64,000 nucleotides of DNA from Sandaracinus sp964481145 (GTDB lineage Bacteria > Myxococcota_A > Polyangia > Polyangiales > Sandaracinaceae): NCBI GenBank assembly GCA_964481145.1, contig CAYZTA010000005.1, forward strand, positions 116,617 to 180,616, in the 5' to 3' direction. The position numbers and the translations under genes were made by a program. The notes under the pieces are model-generated. The model worked only from the letters and a program-made list of their open reading frames with translations. It did not search any database and was not told where the DNA came from. Shown one piece after another: positions 53,101 through 60,760 of this stretch (the stretch's first letter is position 1; every line of letters starts with the position of its first letter).

Positions 53101-54286
53101 TGAAGTCGTGTTGCGCGCGAGCTCGACGGAGCGACGCAGTGAAATCTGGCGAATTTCATGTGGAACGGTGTGGCGATGTGAGATGAGCGAGCTCGATCCC
53201 GTGACGGTCGAAGAGGGCGGAATATGGCGACCGCGCTTTCGTCCTTTTCCAAACGACACGCTGCATCTCCACGTGTCACGGCTCCCTGCCGCCGAAGGAC
53301 AATCGACGACCGTCGATGGCGCGCAACTGACATTGCGTCCTGGGGAGCGGCTGACGATCGCGACGCTCTCGATGGATGTGCGGAGCAGCGTGGGCGCATC
53401 GCAGACCATCACCTTGCCCGAAGGAGCCGTTCTTCAATCGCTCACGGTCGCGGGGGAGAGCCGCTCGGTCGAGCAGCGTGAACGAGACGTGCGTGTGACG
53501 ATCGCTCCTGGTTCGACGAACGTCGAGCTGACGTGGCAAGAGCCGCGCTCTCTCGACATGGTGTATACGAGCTCGCCGGTGACGCTCTCGGGGGGCGCGG
53601 TGAATGCGACGCTCGTCATCGAAAAGCCGAGTCGTTGGATGCTGTGGCTTTCTGGTCCAGCGTGGGGTCCAAGGGTGCTTTTTTGGCCCTATCTCGCCAT
53701 TATTTTGTGTGTGGCACTGGTGCTCGGCCGCATGCTCAGAGGGGGGCTTCGCACGTATGATTGGGCGCTCCTCGCGCTCGGTCTGTCGCAGCTTCCTTGG
53801 CAGGTCTCTTGGATTTTTCCGAGCTGGGTTTTGCTCGTGGAATGGCGCAAACGAACGCCCGACATGGCGACCCTCGCCTTCAATCTTCGGCAACTCGTCA
53901 TCGTGGGTTGGACGTTCGTGAGCGCGGTCGTGCTTTACACCGTCATCCATGTCGGCCTCTTGATCGATCCGGATACGTCGATTGCACCGTCGAACTATCG
54001 CCTCGAGTGGTATCTCGATCGCGTCGAAGGTCCTGATGCCGTGCTCCCTCAGGCGACGATGATCTCGGTGCCCACGTGGGTCTATCACGTCGTGATGCTG
54101 CTCTGGTCGCTCTGGCTCGCGGCGCGTTTGATTGCCTGGTCGCGTTGGGCGTTCGATGCGTTCGGGAGCGGCGGTATGTGGCGCAGATCGGTCGCGAAAG
54201 AGAAGGCGGAGGAGCCGCGTGTGGACACCCCTGCGCAGGCCGAAGAACCTGCCACGAGTGCCCCGGGTGAACCTGAAGAGAAATGA
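50144..54286 (+). CDS. Large two-half membrane protein of unknown function
   Basis: A 1,380-residue protein with an N-terminal signal peptide ending RSHAQ. Residues 25-480 are a beta-rich exported domain, followed by three membrane segments (about 485-570), a Gly/Ser/Arg-rich stretch near 600-630 and another membrane helix near 685-705. At about 715-742 a second signal-like hydrophobic segment ending VHAQA starts a second beta-rich region (to about 1180), followed by four or five more membrane helices and a basic, Glu-rich cytoplasmic tail. The halves share landmarks such as GADQLGGTV and GGDQIGGSI and paired cysteines just after the signal-like ends. It is probably a fused duplication of an envelope protein. 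Start chosen at the ATG 50144 that opens the signal peptide. Confidence 0.8.
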   Translation: MTRPAWSFALLAILAAFLLCPPRSHAQPLSPSEVPAPLAPWVDWVLDGAELHGCSYLPDGSQRCAWPGELSVQVLPGGATFELRVTLDRRTTVQLPGDARRWPLDVRVGGNAIAVRRNESGHPMVDLPAGAHSIAGRLSFTEIPETIAIPPSTGRIFLRALEGAVARPRRDGSTLWLQTIAREAAQEDTLSIEVFRRIDDGMPIRVSTRIALRISGRPREIALGRVLLEGMEPIAATSNAPVRMSEAGDVTVQVQPGSFDIEIIGVMRSQEGPLRAIARSAIWPSEEIWVWSADEILRQVEVSGADRIDPDRTNLPSEWRNLPTYLVPSASGQLALATSRRGNPAPAPNQITLSRELWLDPDGVGLTGADQLGGTVHQRWRLELTEGELGRASVNGSPHLVSTLVREGQEPRAGVELRHTNIDVRAEWRNEGASTTFRAVGWDEDVQSLNATLHLAPGFRLMGASGVDQASTWLEDWNLWGLFFVLVLSLALGRLAGPGIGVTALAILVFSYHEPDAPFLTWIALALSLALARALPEGRAREIARHVYEVVFAVLCLLVVYFSVHELRRGFLPYADVNPPGFDFTLAMEDAVAESAAMPASAPAPVEAWGGASDSERGGGGARRQRDRGDSWSANLSSYEPNAVLQTGPGVANWQTRGGQTVYLGWDGPVTQDTEVRLWVLTPTENAVLKLIEVLLFGVFLFGLYRQRPVGPTHGSPIASSLAVFALALSLSPSAVHAQARASEIPSNELLGTLRSRLTRPPQCLPHCVEIADIRVSLDSARMVIDLDVQASTQIAVPLPGPLEAWAPESILVDGAPTSAAARMDDGYLYVRVMPGTHRVRLESALPSTDALTLSFAVSPRHASIVAPGWEVDGLRGGDQIGGSIQLRRAVRTEAAPGEEDTGGASIRVTPWLELERSFELGVRWEMSTTVRRVSAVGAPIVARIPLLEGESVLTSDITIENGAAVVALGGQETERTWSSVLTPRDEVVLRASSTERRSEIWRISCGTVWRCEMSELDPVTVEEGGIWRPRFRPFPNDTLHLHVSRLPAAEGQSTTVDGAQLTLRPGERLTIATLSMDVRSSVGASQTITLPEGAVLQSLTVAGESRSVEQRERDVRVTIAPGSTNVELTWQEPRSLDMVYTSSPVTLSGGAVNATLVIEKPSRWMLWLSGPAWGPRVLFWPYLAIILCVALVLGRMLRGGLRTYDWALLALGLSQLPWQVSWIFPSWVLLVEWRKRTPDMATLAFNLRQLVIVGWTFVSAVVLYTVIHVGLLIDPDTSIAPSNYRLEWYLDRVEGPDAVLPQATMISVPTWVYHVVMLLWSLWLAARLIAWSRWAFDAFGSGGMWRRSVAKEKAEEPRVDTPAQAEEPATSAPGEPEEK

Positions 54287-54358
54287 GGGAGCGTGGCATT
54301 TCGCCGCTCGATCTCGTGGCACACCCATTGATGCGTCTCTTTGCGAGGAGACGCGAGC

Positions 54359-55606
54359 ATGTCGACGACCGCCGGTGAACATCCGAGCTCTTGGATCGCG
54401 AACTCGCGACAAGAGCCCCAACGCCCGACTCGGGTTTCGCCTCGCGCTGCGAGGGGGCTCCCTCTCGGGCGTGTCTTCGGTGTTCAGATCGTGGCGGACT
54501 GGAGCCTGTTCCTCATCTTCGCGCTCGTGTTGTTTCAGCTCGGTGCGGGTGTTCTGCCTGCTTGGCATCCCGACTGGCAACCGATGCTGACTTGGTTCGT
54601 GGCGTTTTGCGCGGCGGTTCTGTTCTTCGGCTCGATCGTCGTGCATGAGCTCTCGCATGCGCTCGTGGCCCGCGTGAACGGAATTCCGGTCCGCCAAATC
54701 ACACTGTTTCTGTTCGGTGGAATGGCGCATATGGAGGGAGAGCCGCCTTCTCCGAAATCCGAGTTCTTGATGGCCATCATTGGACCGGTGGTCAGCCTCG
54801 CGATCGGCTTCGTGTCCATCGCGTGGGGTGTCGCGATCGGGGGAGATGCCCTCGCGCTCTTGGCGACCGAGCCCGAGCTCGCGTATTCGCGTCTCGGTCC
54901 CTTCGCGACATTGCTGTTGTGGCTCGGCCCCGTGAACGTGATTTTGGGGATCTTCAACCTCGTGCCTGGGTTTCCGCTCGATGGCGGACGTGTGTTGCGG
55001 GCGATTCTGTGGTGGGGAACGAAAGATTTGAAGAAGGCCACGCGCTGGGCATCGGGCGTGGGACGTTTTTTCGGGCTGACACTCATCGCGCTCGGCGTGT
55101 TTTCAGCTCTCGGAGGTCATCTCGGACAAGGGATTTGGCTCGTCTTGATCGGATGGTTTTTGAGCTCCGCCGCGCGCGCTGGATATCAGCAAGTCGTGGT
55201 GCGCGAAGCGCTCGATGGAGTCCCGATTTCACTCGTCATGCGCTCGCACTTCACGGCGGCTTCACCTTCACTGAGCGTCGATCATCTGGTCTTCGACTAC
55301 GTCATGTCGACGGACCAACAAGCGTTCCCTGTCCTCGATGGAGATCGTCTGGTCGGCATCGTCTCGATGACCGACGTTCGACGCATTCCTCGTGAAACGT
55401 GGGCCACGGCTTCGGTCGCCGACATCATGACACCTCTCGACCGACTCGTGATCTCCGACATCGAAGCACCCGCCTCCGAAGTGCTCGAGAAGCTCGCGAC
55501 GCACGACATCGATCAAGTTCCGATCGTCGATCGAGGCGCATTGCGCGGCCTCGTTCGCCGGCAAGATCTCGTGAAATGGATCGCCATGACCGCACCGGGA
55601 ACGTGA
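54359..55606 (+). CDS. Site-2 protease family (M50) with CBS domains
   Basis: A 415-residue intramembrane zinc protease. The active site is HELSH (residues 96-100) in a membrane helix, and the downstream ligand is in FNLVPGFPLDGGRVLRAILWW. The C-terminus holds two CBS-like modules (about 290-400, ending VPIVDRGALRGLVRRQDLVKW) that may sense nucleotides. This arrangement matches the Rip3/YwhC-like branch, whose members cleave membrane-bound regulators. The ATG at 54359 follows GCGAGGAG, a good ribosome site. It may be co-transcribed with the aminotransferase gene 39 bases downstream. Confidence 0.92.
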   Translation: MSTTAGEHPSSWIANSRQEPQRPTRVSPRAARGLPLGRVFGVQIVADWSLFLIFALVLFQLGAGVLPAWHPDWQPMLTWFVAFCAAVLFFGSIVVHELSHALVARVNGIPVRQITLFLFGGMAHMEGEPPSPKSEFLMAIIGPVVSLAIGFVSIAWGVAIGGDALALLATEPELAYSRLGPFATLLLWLGPVNVILGIFNLVPGFPLDGGRVLRAILWWGTKDLKKATRWASGVGRFFGLTLIALGVFSALGGHLGQGIWLVLIGWFLSSAARAGYQQVVVREALDGVPISLVMRSHFTAASPSLSVDHLVFDYVMSTDQQAFPVLDGDRLVGIVSMTDVRRIPRETWATASVADIMTPLDRLVISDIEAPASEVLEKLATHDIDQVPIVDRGALRGLVRRQDLVKWIAMTAPGT

Positions 55607-55645
55607 GCTCGCACGAACACTCCGATTCATGCCAGAGTTCGTCGA

Positions 55646-56818
55646 ATGAACATCGACGAATTGGATCCTCCGTATCGCCTCCTGATGGGGCCTGGACCAA
55701 GCGAAGTGCCGCCGCGCGTCCTTCGCGCCCTCACGGCACCGACCGTGGGGCACCTCGATCCGTATTATCTCCGCGTGATGAACGAGACACGGGATCTGCT
55801 CAAGGCGCTATTTCGCACCCAGAACGAGCTCACATTTCCTGTCTCTGCCACGGGCATGGCGGGCATGGAGACGATCCTCGTCAACCTCGTCGAGCCAGGG
55901 GATCACATCGTGGTCGGCGTCCATGGTGTCTTCGGAGAGCGCATGTGTGATGTGGCCGCGCGTGCAGGCGCGGTCGTTCATCGCGTGGATGCGCCGTGGG
56001 GGCACATCATTTCTCCTGACGCGATCCGCCAAGCGTTGCGCGCTCATTCCGCGATTCGTCTCGTCGCGATGGTTCATGCCGAGACTTCGACGGGCGCTCA
56101 TCAACCGCTCGAAGAGATCGCGCAGATCGTTCGCGAGCATGACGCGCTCTTCGTCGTCGACGCCGTGACCTCTCTTGGAGGGGCCCCTCTCGAGATCGAC
56201 GCGTGGGGGATCGATGCTTGTTATAGCGGCACGCAGAAATGTCTTTCGTGCCCTCCGGGGCTTGCGCCCGTGACGTTTTCTCCGCGCGCGATCGATCGCC
56301 TCGAGAAACGAAAAACGAAAGTGCAGAGTTGGTACTTCGATGTGTCGATGATTCGCGCTTATTGGGGCGGAGAACGCGCCTATCATCACACGGCTCCGGT
56401 GAACATGACGTACGCGCTACGAGAAGCGCTGCGCATCGTGCACGAAGAAGGGCTCGAAGCGCGTTTCGCGCGCCATGCACGACATCATCGCGCGCTCCGC
56501 GCTGGGCTCGAAGCGCTTGGCCTTCGCTATGTTCCGGAGCGCAGCCTGCCGATGCTCAACGCAGTCCACATTCCCGATGGCGTCGACGATGCGCAGATCA
56601 GGCGCGCGCTCCTCAATGAGCACAGCATCGAGATCGGTGGCGGCCTTGGCCCCTTCAAGGGCAAGGCTTGGCGCATCGGCCTCATGGGCGCATCGGCTTC
56701 ACGAAGGCACGTCACGAGTGTACTTTCAGCACTCGGTGGATTGTTGCCCCATGTCTCGGCGGGTGATGCATTGATGGCTGCCGAATCGATCTATCGAGAG
56801 GATCCCTCGAACGGGTAG
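55646..56818 (+). CDS. Class V aminotransferase, alanine-glyoxylate/serine-pyruvate type
   Basis: A 390-residue PLP enzyme of the AGXT/SPT family. Key segments are LLMGPGPSEVPPRVLRAL at the N-terminus, the FPVSATGMAGMETILVN substrate pocket, VVDAVTSLGGAPLEID with the PLP-ring Asp, and the Schiff-base lysine in YSGTQKCLSCPPGLAPV. The C-terminus ends GKAWRIGLMGASASRRHVTSVLSAL, which is characteristic. It should transaminate alanine or serine with glyoxylate or pyruvate. A ligand to phosphonate or purine metabolism is not ruled out. Confidence 0.92.
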   Translation: MNIDELDPPYRLLMGPGPSEVPPRVLRALTAPTVGHLDPYYLRVMNETRDLLKALFRTQNELTFPVSATGMAGMETILVNLVEPGDHIVVGVHGVFGERMCDVAARAGAVVHRVDAPWGHIISPDAIRQALRAHSAIRLVAMVHAETSTGAHQPLEEIAQIVREHDALFVVDAVTSLGGAPLEIDAWGIDACYSGTQKCLSCPPGLAPVTFSPRAIDRLEKRKTKVQSWYFDVSMIRAYWGGERAYHHTAPVNMTYALREALRIVHEEGLEARFARHARHHRALRAGLEALGLRYVPERSLPMLNAVHIPDGVDDAQIRRALLNEHSIEIGGGLGPFKGKAWRIGLMGASASRRHVTSVLSALGGLLPHVSAGDALMAAESIYREDPSNG

Positions 56819-56834
56819 GGAGATGCTTGCGGTT

Positions 56835-56873
56835 CTTCACGGTTCACTCCAACGTGTCGAGTGAGCCGTGAAG
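56835..56873. terminator. Long inverted repeat overlapping the extensin-like start codon
   Basis: CTTCACGGTTCACTC (56835-56849) pairs with GAGTGAGCCGTGAAG (56859-56873), 14 of 15 positions plus one G-T, around a nine-base loop. It could terminate the aminotransferase transcript, or hide the GTG start at 56868 within the hairpin. Confidence 0.55.
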
Positions 56874-57539
56874 GATTTTCTGCGACTTGCCTCGATTCTT
56901 CTCGTCCTCATCCCGCTCCTGGTCGGGGGACGGAGTGCGCATGGGCAGGTCGAGTTCTTTGGGTGGACTCTCCGTGAATCGGCCTATCCACTCGATCACA
57001 TCATCCGTCGCGGCCAGGACACATCCATCTGCGAGCCTGGCGTCATGGTGTCGTATCGGGGAACAGCGCTCCGCTACTCGAGCCCCATCCGAGTGCATCC
57101 CGCATTTCGCGAACGATTGCCTGAGTTCGAGCGGGTTGCTTCGGAAGTGGCATCTGAGATCTATGGGCGAGCGCCGCATCGTGTGCTCCACAGCGGCGCC
57201 TACAACTGCCGCCCCATCCGCGGGCGGCGCGATCGTCTGAGCGAGCATGCGCTCGGCAATGCACTCGACGTACGTGGCTTCGAGTTTCGCCCTTTGCCAC
57301 GCCGCGCGAGCGCACCTCTGGATTTCCCACGTCCACTCCGCCGCGCATTCACCGTCACGCTCGATCGTCACTGGGAAGCCAATGGCGTGACTGGAGACGT
57401 TCATCGACGTTTCTTACGAGAGCTCGTGCGACGGCTCGCCGAAGAGGACGTGTTTCGTGTGATCTACGGTCCCGCCCACCCCGGTCATCGCAATCACTTT
57501 CACTTCGATATGTCGCCATTTCGCTGGATTCACGTGTGA
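56868..57539 (+). CDS. Extensin-like family protein
   Basis: A 223-residue exported protein (signal ends SAHGQ) of the extensin-like (PF06904-type) family. The conserved pair of motifs is present: LHSGAYNCRPIRG followed by LSEHALGNALDVRGFE, and later GPAHPGHRNHFHFDMSP. The SxHxxGxAxD and HxHFD residues match the zinc site of M15/VanY-type peptidoglycan peptidases, and I infer a cell-wall hydrolase role. The GTG at 56868 lies in the right arm of a hairpin, so translation may depend on its melting. Confidence 0.85.
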   Translation: MKDFLRLASILLVLIPLLVGGRSAHGQVEFFGWTLRESAYPLDHIIRRGQDTSICEPGVMVSYRGTALRYSSPIRVHPAFRERLPEFERVASEVASEIYGRAPHRVLHSGAYNCRPIRGRRDRLSEHALGNALDVRGFEFRPLPRRASAPLDFPRPLRRAFTVTLDRHWEANGVTGDVHRRFLRELVRRLAEEDVFRVIYGPAHPGHRNHFHFDMSPFRWIHV

Positions 57540-57823
57540 GGCAGGAGTGATTTGGGCGCTCGCAGATCGTCTGCGCGCACGAGGTTCACGGTCTGCGCCT
57601 TCGCGTCGAAGAGAACGACGACTTCTTTGCGCTCGAGTTGTTTCTGTATTTGCGCGACTTTCGTCTCGAGCGGCACTTCAGTGAACCCATACTCCGTGCC
57701 TTCGCGGGTGACGAACTCTTCGATGACCCCCCGCAGCGCTTCTCTGCTGAGGCGCTGCCACGGGACAATCACGTGCGGGGGCATGTCGTCGTCGTTTGGG
57801 ATCTCTTCGTCGTATTCAGTCAT
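57530..57823 (-). CDS. YheU-like (UPF0270) protein
   Basis: A 97-residue protein matching the small YheU family: PPHVIVPWQRLSREALRGVIEEFVTREGTEYG, LETKVAQIQKQLERKEVVVLFDAKAQTVNLV. The E. coli relative has about 72 residues and no known function; here an acidic extension (about 15 residues) is added in front and about 8 at the end. The ATG at 57823 has GGAG immediately before it. It overlaps the 3' end of the extensin-like gene by 10 bases on the opposite strand. Confidence 0.85.
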   Translation of the reverse strand: MTEYDEEIPNDDDMPPHVIVPWQRLSREALRGVIEEFVTREGTEYGFTEVPLETKVAQIQKQLERKEVVVLFDAKAQTVNLVRADDLRAPKSLLPHT

Positions 57824-57883
57824 CTCCAAACCTCACGCCGCGAGCATGACGCATGATCGCGCGTTATGGTTGCGCCTTCCTCC

Positions 57884-58681
57884 ATGAGCGCGCCCCCGAA
57901 AGGAACCGTCGAGCGCTGGGCGTGGGATTTCATCCTCACGAACGAGCTCTCTCATAAGCTTTCTCCTCCCGCACTGCCCTCTGTGTGGGAGACGAATGCG
58001 CCGCCTCGTCGCATCGACGTTCCTGGGCGTCCGACGGAGCTCGTCGCGGCGAAAAAGCGCTTCAAGACACCGGGACCCAACGCGCTGCGCGACCCAAAGA
58101 GACGCGCCGAGCTGTTGCATGTTTTTTTGCATCATGAGCTCCAAGCGGCTGAGCTCATGTGCCGCGCGTTGCTGCTCTTTATCGATCGCGAACCCGCGTT
58201 TCGAAGAGGTCTGCTCCGAATCGCCCAAGACGAAGTGCGTCATATGACGATGTACGAACAGCACTTGCGCACACTCGGCTCCTTCTATGGTGCTTTCCCG
58301 GTGCGCGATTGGTTTTGGGAGCGCGTTCCTCGTGCCGAGGACGCCACGGCGTTCGTGGCGACGATGGGGATTGGCTTCGAAGGCGCCAATCTCGACCATA
58401 CTCAGCGTTTTTCCGAAGCATTCCGCGCGGCGGGAGACGAAGAGGGAGCGCGACTTCAAGAGCTCGTGGGCGACGAAGAGATTCCCCATGTCCGCTTCGC
58501 GACGCAATGGTACACGCGTTGGACGGGAGCGACCGATTTCGAATCGTGGCGCATGTCTCTGCCGCGGCCACTTTCACCCATCGTGATGCGCGGCGCTCCC
58601 ATCGATCGAGCGCGCCGCACCCGCGCAGGGTTGAACGAACGCTTCGTCCATGCGCTCGAAGCATTTCTCCCTGAGTATTGA
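57884..58681 (+). CDS. DUF455 ferritin-like protein
   Basis: A 265-residue, mostly helical protein of the DUF455 (MiaE-like ferritin superfamily) group. The di-metal ligand pattern is visible as LLHVFLHHELQAAELMCRALLLF, then RIAQDEVRHMTMYEQHL, and later ELVGDEEIPHVRFATQWY. Such enzymes are non-haem di-iron hydroxylases, although the substrate of DUF455 proteins is unknown to me. The start is between ATG 57866 and 57884; the second is given because it leaves the small YheU promoter region clear. An ATP-grasp-like gene follows. Confidence 0.8.
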   Translation: MSAPPKGTVERWAWDFILTNELSHKLSPPALPSVWETNAPPRRIDVPGRPTELVAAKKRFKTPGPNALRDPKRRAELLHVFLHHELQAAELMCRALLLFIDREPAFRRGLLRIAQDEVRHMTMYEQHLRTLGSFYGAFPVRDWFWERVPRAEDATAFVATMGIGFEGANLDHTQRFSEAFRAAGDEEGARLQELVGDEEIPHVRFATQWYTRWTGATDFESWRMSLPRPLSPIVMRGAPIDRARRTRAGLNERFVHALEAFLPEY

Positions 58682-58777
58682 GCTCAAGGACGCTTCCCTT
58701 GGGGTGCTGCTCGCGCGTTTCTGTCAGGTCGGCTATACGTGCGAGGGCTCACAGAGAGGTCATCCGGCTTTCGTCCC

Positions 58778-59641
58778 ATGCGCGTTTGGGTGCTCAATTT
58801 CGACGCTGAATTCGAGCTCGAAGCAGGCGTGCGAACCACGCCGACGCAAGCGATGCGTGCTCGCACGCTCGACATCGCGCGTACGTTTGCGACGGCGTTG
58901 GATCCTGAAGATATCGTCCTCGCTCCTGAACTCGAAGCCCGGCGTCTCGATGGGGCGAGATCAGAGGCACACGGCGTTGCGTGGTGTCCCACACCGCGAG
59001 CGCTCGAGATCTTGAAGCGAGCGCACATCCCTCGACCCATCGCTCCTCCGTTCGACACGTTGCGTCAGGTGCACGATCGTGAGTTCGCTTGGAAGCTCGC
59101 CGACGGTGAGCTTCCAGGTGTGCTTCGTGCCACCACGCTCGCCGAGGTCGAAGCCCATGTGGAGGCGCGGGGTCTCACCGGACAATGGCTCATGAAGCGC
59201 GCGTTTGGAGTGGCGGGTCGCGGGCAGCGCGCGATTCATTTCGGCAAGCTCACCGATTCGGATCGCGCGTGGGTTCTCGCTTCACTTCGTCGTGCACCGC
59301 TCTACATCGAGCCGCGCCTCTCCATCGTGCGAGAGCTCTCGATGCATGGGTGGGCGCGTGAGTCGGTCGAGATCCGTTCGATTCGTGAGCAGCGTGTGGG
59401 TCTCCATCGCGCATGGATCGAATCACGTCGCGCATCCAATCTCGATGCATCGATCGAACGGACTCTCATCGACACTGGCGAGCGCGTCGGCTGCGCGTTG
59501 ATCGCAGCAAACTATCGAGGCCCCTTTGGGATCGATGCATACGAGTGGCAAACACCAAGTGGTGTGCTCGCCCTGCGAACTTTGTCCGAAATCAATCCAC
59601 GCTATTGCATGGGCTGGGACAAAGACGACCGTTGGGAGTGA
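58778..59641 (+). CDS. ATP-grasp-like protein of unknown function
   Basis: A 287-residue protein. The N-terminus VWVLNFDAEFELE reads as a small Rossmann-type strand-turn. The middle has GQWLMKRAFGVAGRGQRAIHF, resembling the lysine-plus-glycine-loop ATP-binding segment of ATP-grasp ligases, and the C-terminus has TLSEINPRYCMGW, which matches the Mg-binding E-x-N motif. I infer a carbon-nitrogen ligase, perhaps making a peptide-like product, but no partner biosynthesis genes are present. Start chosen at the ATG 58778, where the core fold begins. Confidence 0.6.
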   Translation: MRVWVLNFDAEFELEAGVRTTPTQAMRARTLDIARTFATALDPEDIVLAPELEARRLDGARSEAHGVAWCPTPRALEILKRAHIPRPIAPPFDTLRQVHDREFAWKLADGELPGVLRATTLAEVEAHVEARGLTGQWLMKRAFGVAGRGQRAIHFGKLTDSDRAWVLASLRRAPLYIEPRLSIVRELSMHGWARESVEIRSIREQRVGLHRAWIESRRASNLDASIERTLIDTGERVGCALIAANYRGPFGIDAYEWQTPSGVLALRTLSEINPRYCMGWDKDDRWE

Positions 59642-59649
59642 CCGAACGC

Positions 59650-60096
59650 CTACGAGGCGAGAATTCGACAAGCTCCGTCGACGAGGTCGGGGATCTGCGC
59701 GTCACCACCGAGCGCGCCCACGTAAAGGGTGTGCCCGCCCGAGCGGAACGACGATGCGTACAGGCCGTTCACCTCCGAATGCCGACTCGGCTCCGGCAAC
59801 ACCGCTGCGACATCGACCGGGTCGATGGAGCTCGCCGAGGATGCCACGAGCAAACCTCGTTCGTCCGAGATCACCAACGCACGAAGCGCGCGCCGCTTTC
59901 GACACGATTCGAGCAGCAGATCGAGTGCTGAGCCCCGGACTTCGGTGCGACGTTGGCGACGATTGGCGAGTGACATGCTGCGCTCCTCTCGTGGGTGTTC
60001 GAACTCCGAACATTCGAAGCGAATCGAAGCCTGCTCCCAAGGCATCGCCGCGAACAACTTTTCGGCAAGTTCCTGGATGAACGAACCCGAGGTCAT
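59650..60096 (-). CDS. Partner of the RsbT-like kinase, possible roadblock-like domain
   Basis: A 148-residue protein. Its ATG at 60096 overlaps the stop of the RsbT-like gene as ATGA, so the two are translated together. The middle segment LRALVISDERGLLVASSAS followed by VAAVLPEP and HTLYVGALGG resembles Roadblock/LC7 domains (GTPase-regulator fold), but the similarity is weak. The first 45 residues are charged. It could relay a signal from the kinase; function is inferred only from coupling. Confidence 0.6.
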   Translation of the reverse strand: MTSGSFIQELAEKLFAAMPWEQASIRFECSEFEHPREERSMSLANRRQRRTEVRGSALDLLLESCRKRRALRALVISDERGLLVASSASSIDPVDVAAVLPEPSRHSEVNGLYASSFRSGGHTLYVGALGGDAQIPDLVDGACRILAS

Positions 60097-60494
60097 CGAC
60101 ACCACTTGCGTGCGACGATGCGCGTGCCGCCTCCCAGCACATTCTCGATCTGCATCTCATCCATGAGATGGCGAACCGCGCGGAGACCTTCTGAGTCCTC
60201 CTGTTCGATATCCACGATCCCAGAGCCCTCATCGTTCACCATGACTTCCAAACCGCGCTTGACGCCCTCGATGATGCGGAGTTCGAGAATGCCGCGTTCT
60301 GCAAATTTCAGAGCATTTTTGACCAACTCGGTGACTGCGATGGCGGCCTCCCAACCTGCTTGACGATCAAGGCCTACCAAGGACGCTGCCAACACGGACT
60401 GTCGGGTGCATCGCACGCGATCGGTATCGAGCGGAATTCGATACGATCCGAACGGCTTGCATGTCGGTGTCGAATCCACAGTAGTTGTCGACAT
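60093..60494 (-). CDS. RsbT/RsbW-type histidine-kinase-like ATPase
   Basis: A 133-residue GHKL ATPase like the anti-sigma-factor or RsbT kinases: AIAVTELVKNALKFAERG is the N-box, VMVNDEGSGIVDIEQ the G1 box and VLGGGTRIVARKW the last strand. The first half is shortened. Such proteins switch partner proteins by Ser/Thr phosphorylation. ATG 60494 is favoured because it starts the family core after a 266-base upstream region with several palindromes. The coupled second gene supports a two-protein switch. No anti-anti-sigma STAS protein lies beside it. Confidence 0.82.
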   Translation of the reverse strand: MSTTTVDSTPTCKPFGSYRIPLDTDRVRCTRQSVLAASLVGLDRQAGWEAAIAVTELVKNALKFAERGILELRIIEGVKRGLEVMVNDEGSGIVDIEQEDSEGLRAVRHLMDEMQIENVLGGGTRIVARKWCR

Positions 60495-60760
60495 GGCTCC
60501 TCCGATGGTTGCGCATGACGGATTTCTGATGTTCGGACCGAAATCCGCTGATTTCAAAAAGGCGATAAGCGAACCGCAACTGCGGTTCGAACTCCTCAAA
60601 GCCGCGGTTCGAACTCCTGACGGAGTTTGATTGCGGTCTCCGGCATCACATCATCGACTGTGTGTCGAGAACCCTCCGTGAGTCAACAAGAAAAGAGTAC
60701 ATATACCCAATATGACGTGGGTCATATGGGCATGCATGCCTTCCTTTTTCACAGGGTGAT
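60495..60760. promoter_or_regulatory. 266-bp region rich in palindromes upstream of the RsbT-like gene
   Basis: Within this stretch lie GAACCGCA-ac-TGCGGTTC (60571-60588), two direct copies of GCGGTTCGAACTCCT (60582-60596 and 60604-60618, 22 bases apart), ATATGAC-gtgg-GTCATAT (60710-60727) and GGCATGCATGCC (60729-60740). They are candidate binding sites. Nothing else is identified. Confidence 0.55.

Noticed and set aside
53276..54730. 484-residue minus-strand frame near the two-half protein
   Set aside because: Arg/His/Glu-rich shadow of the coding strand and of the start of the M50 gene.
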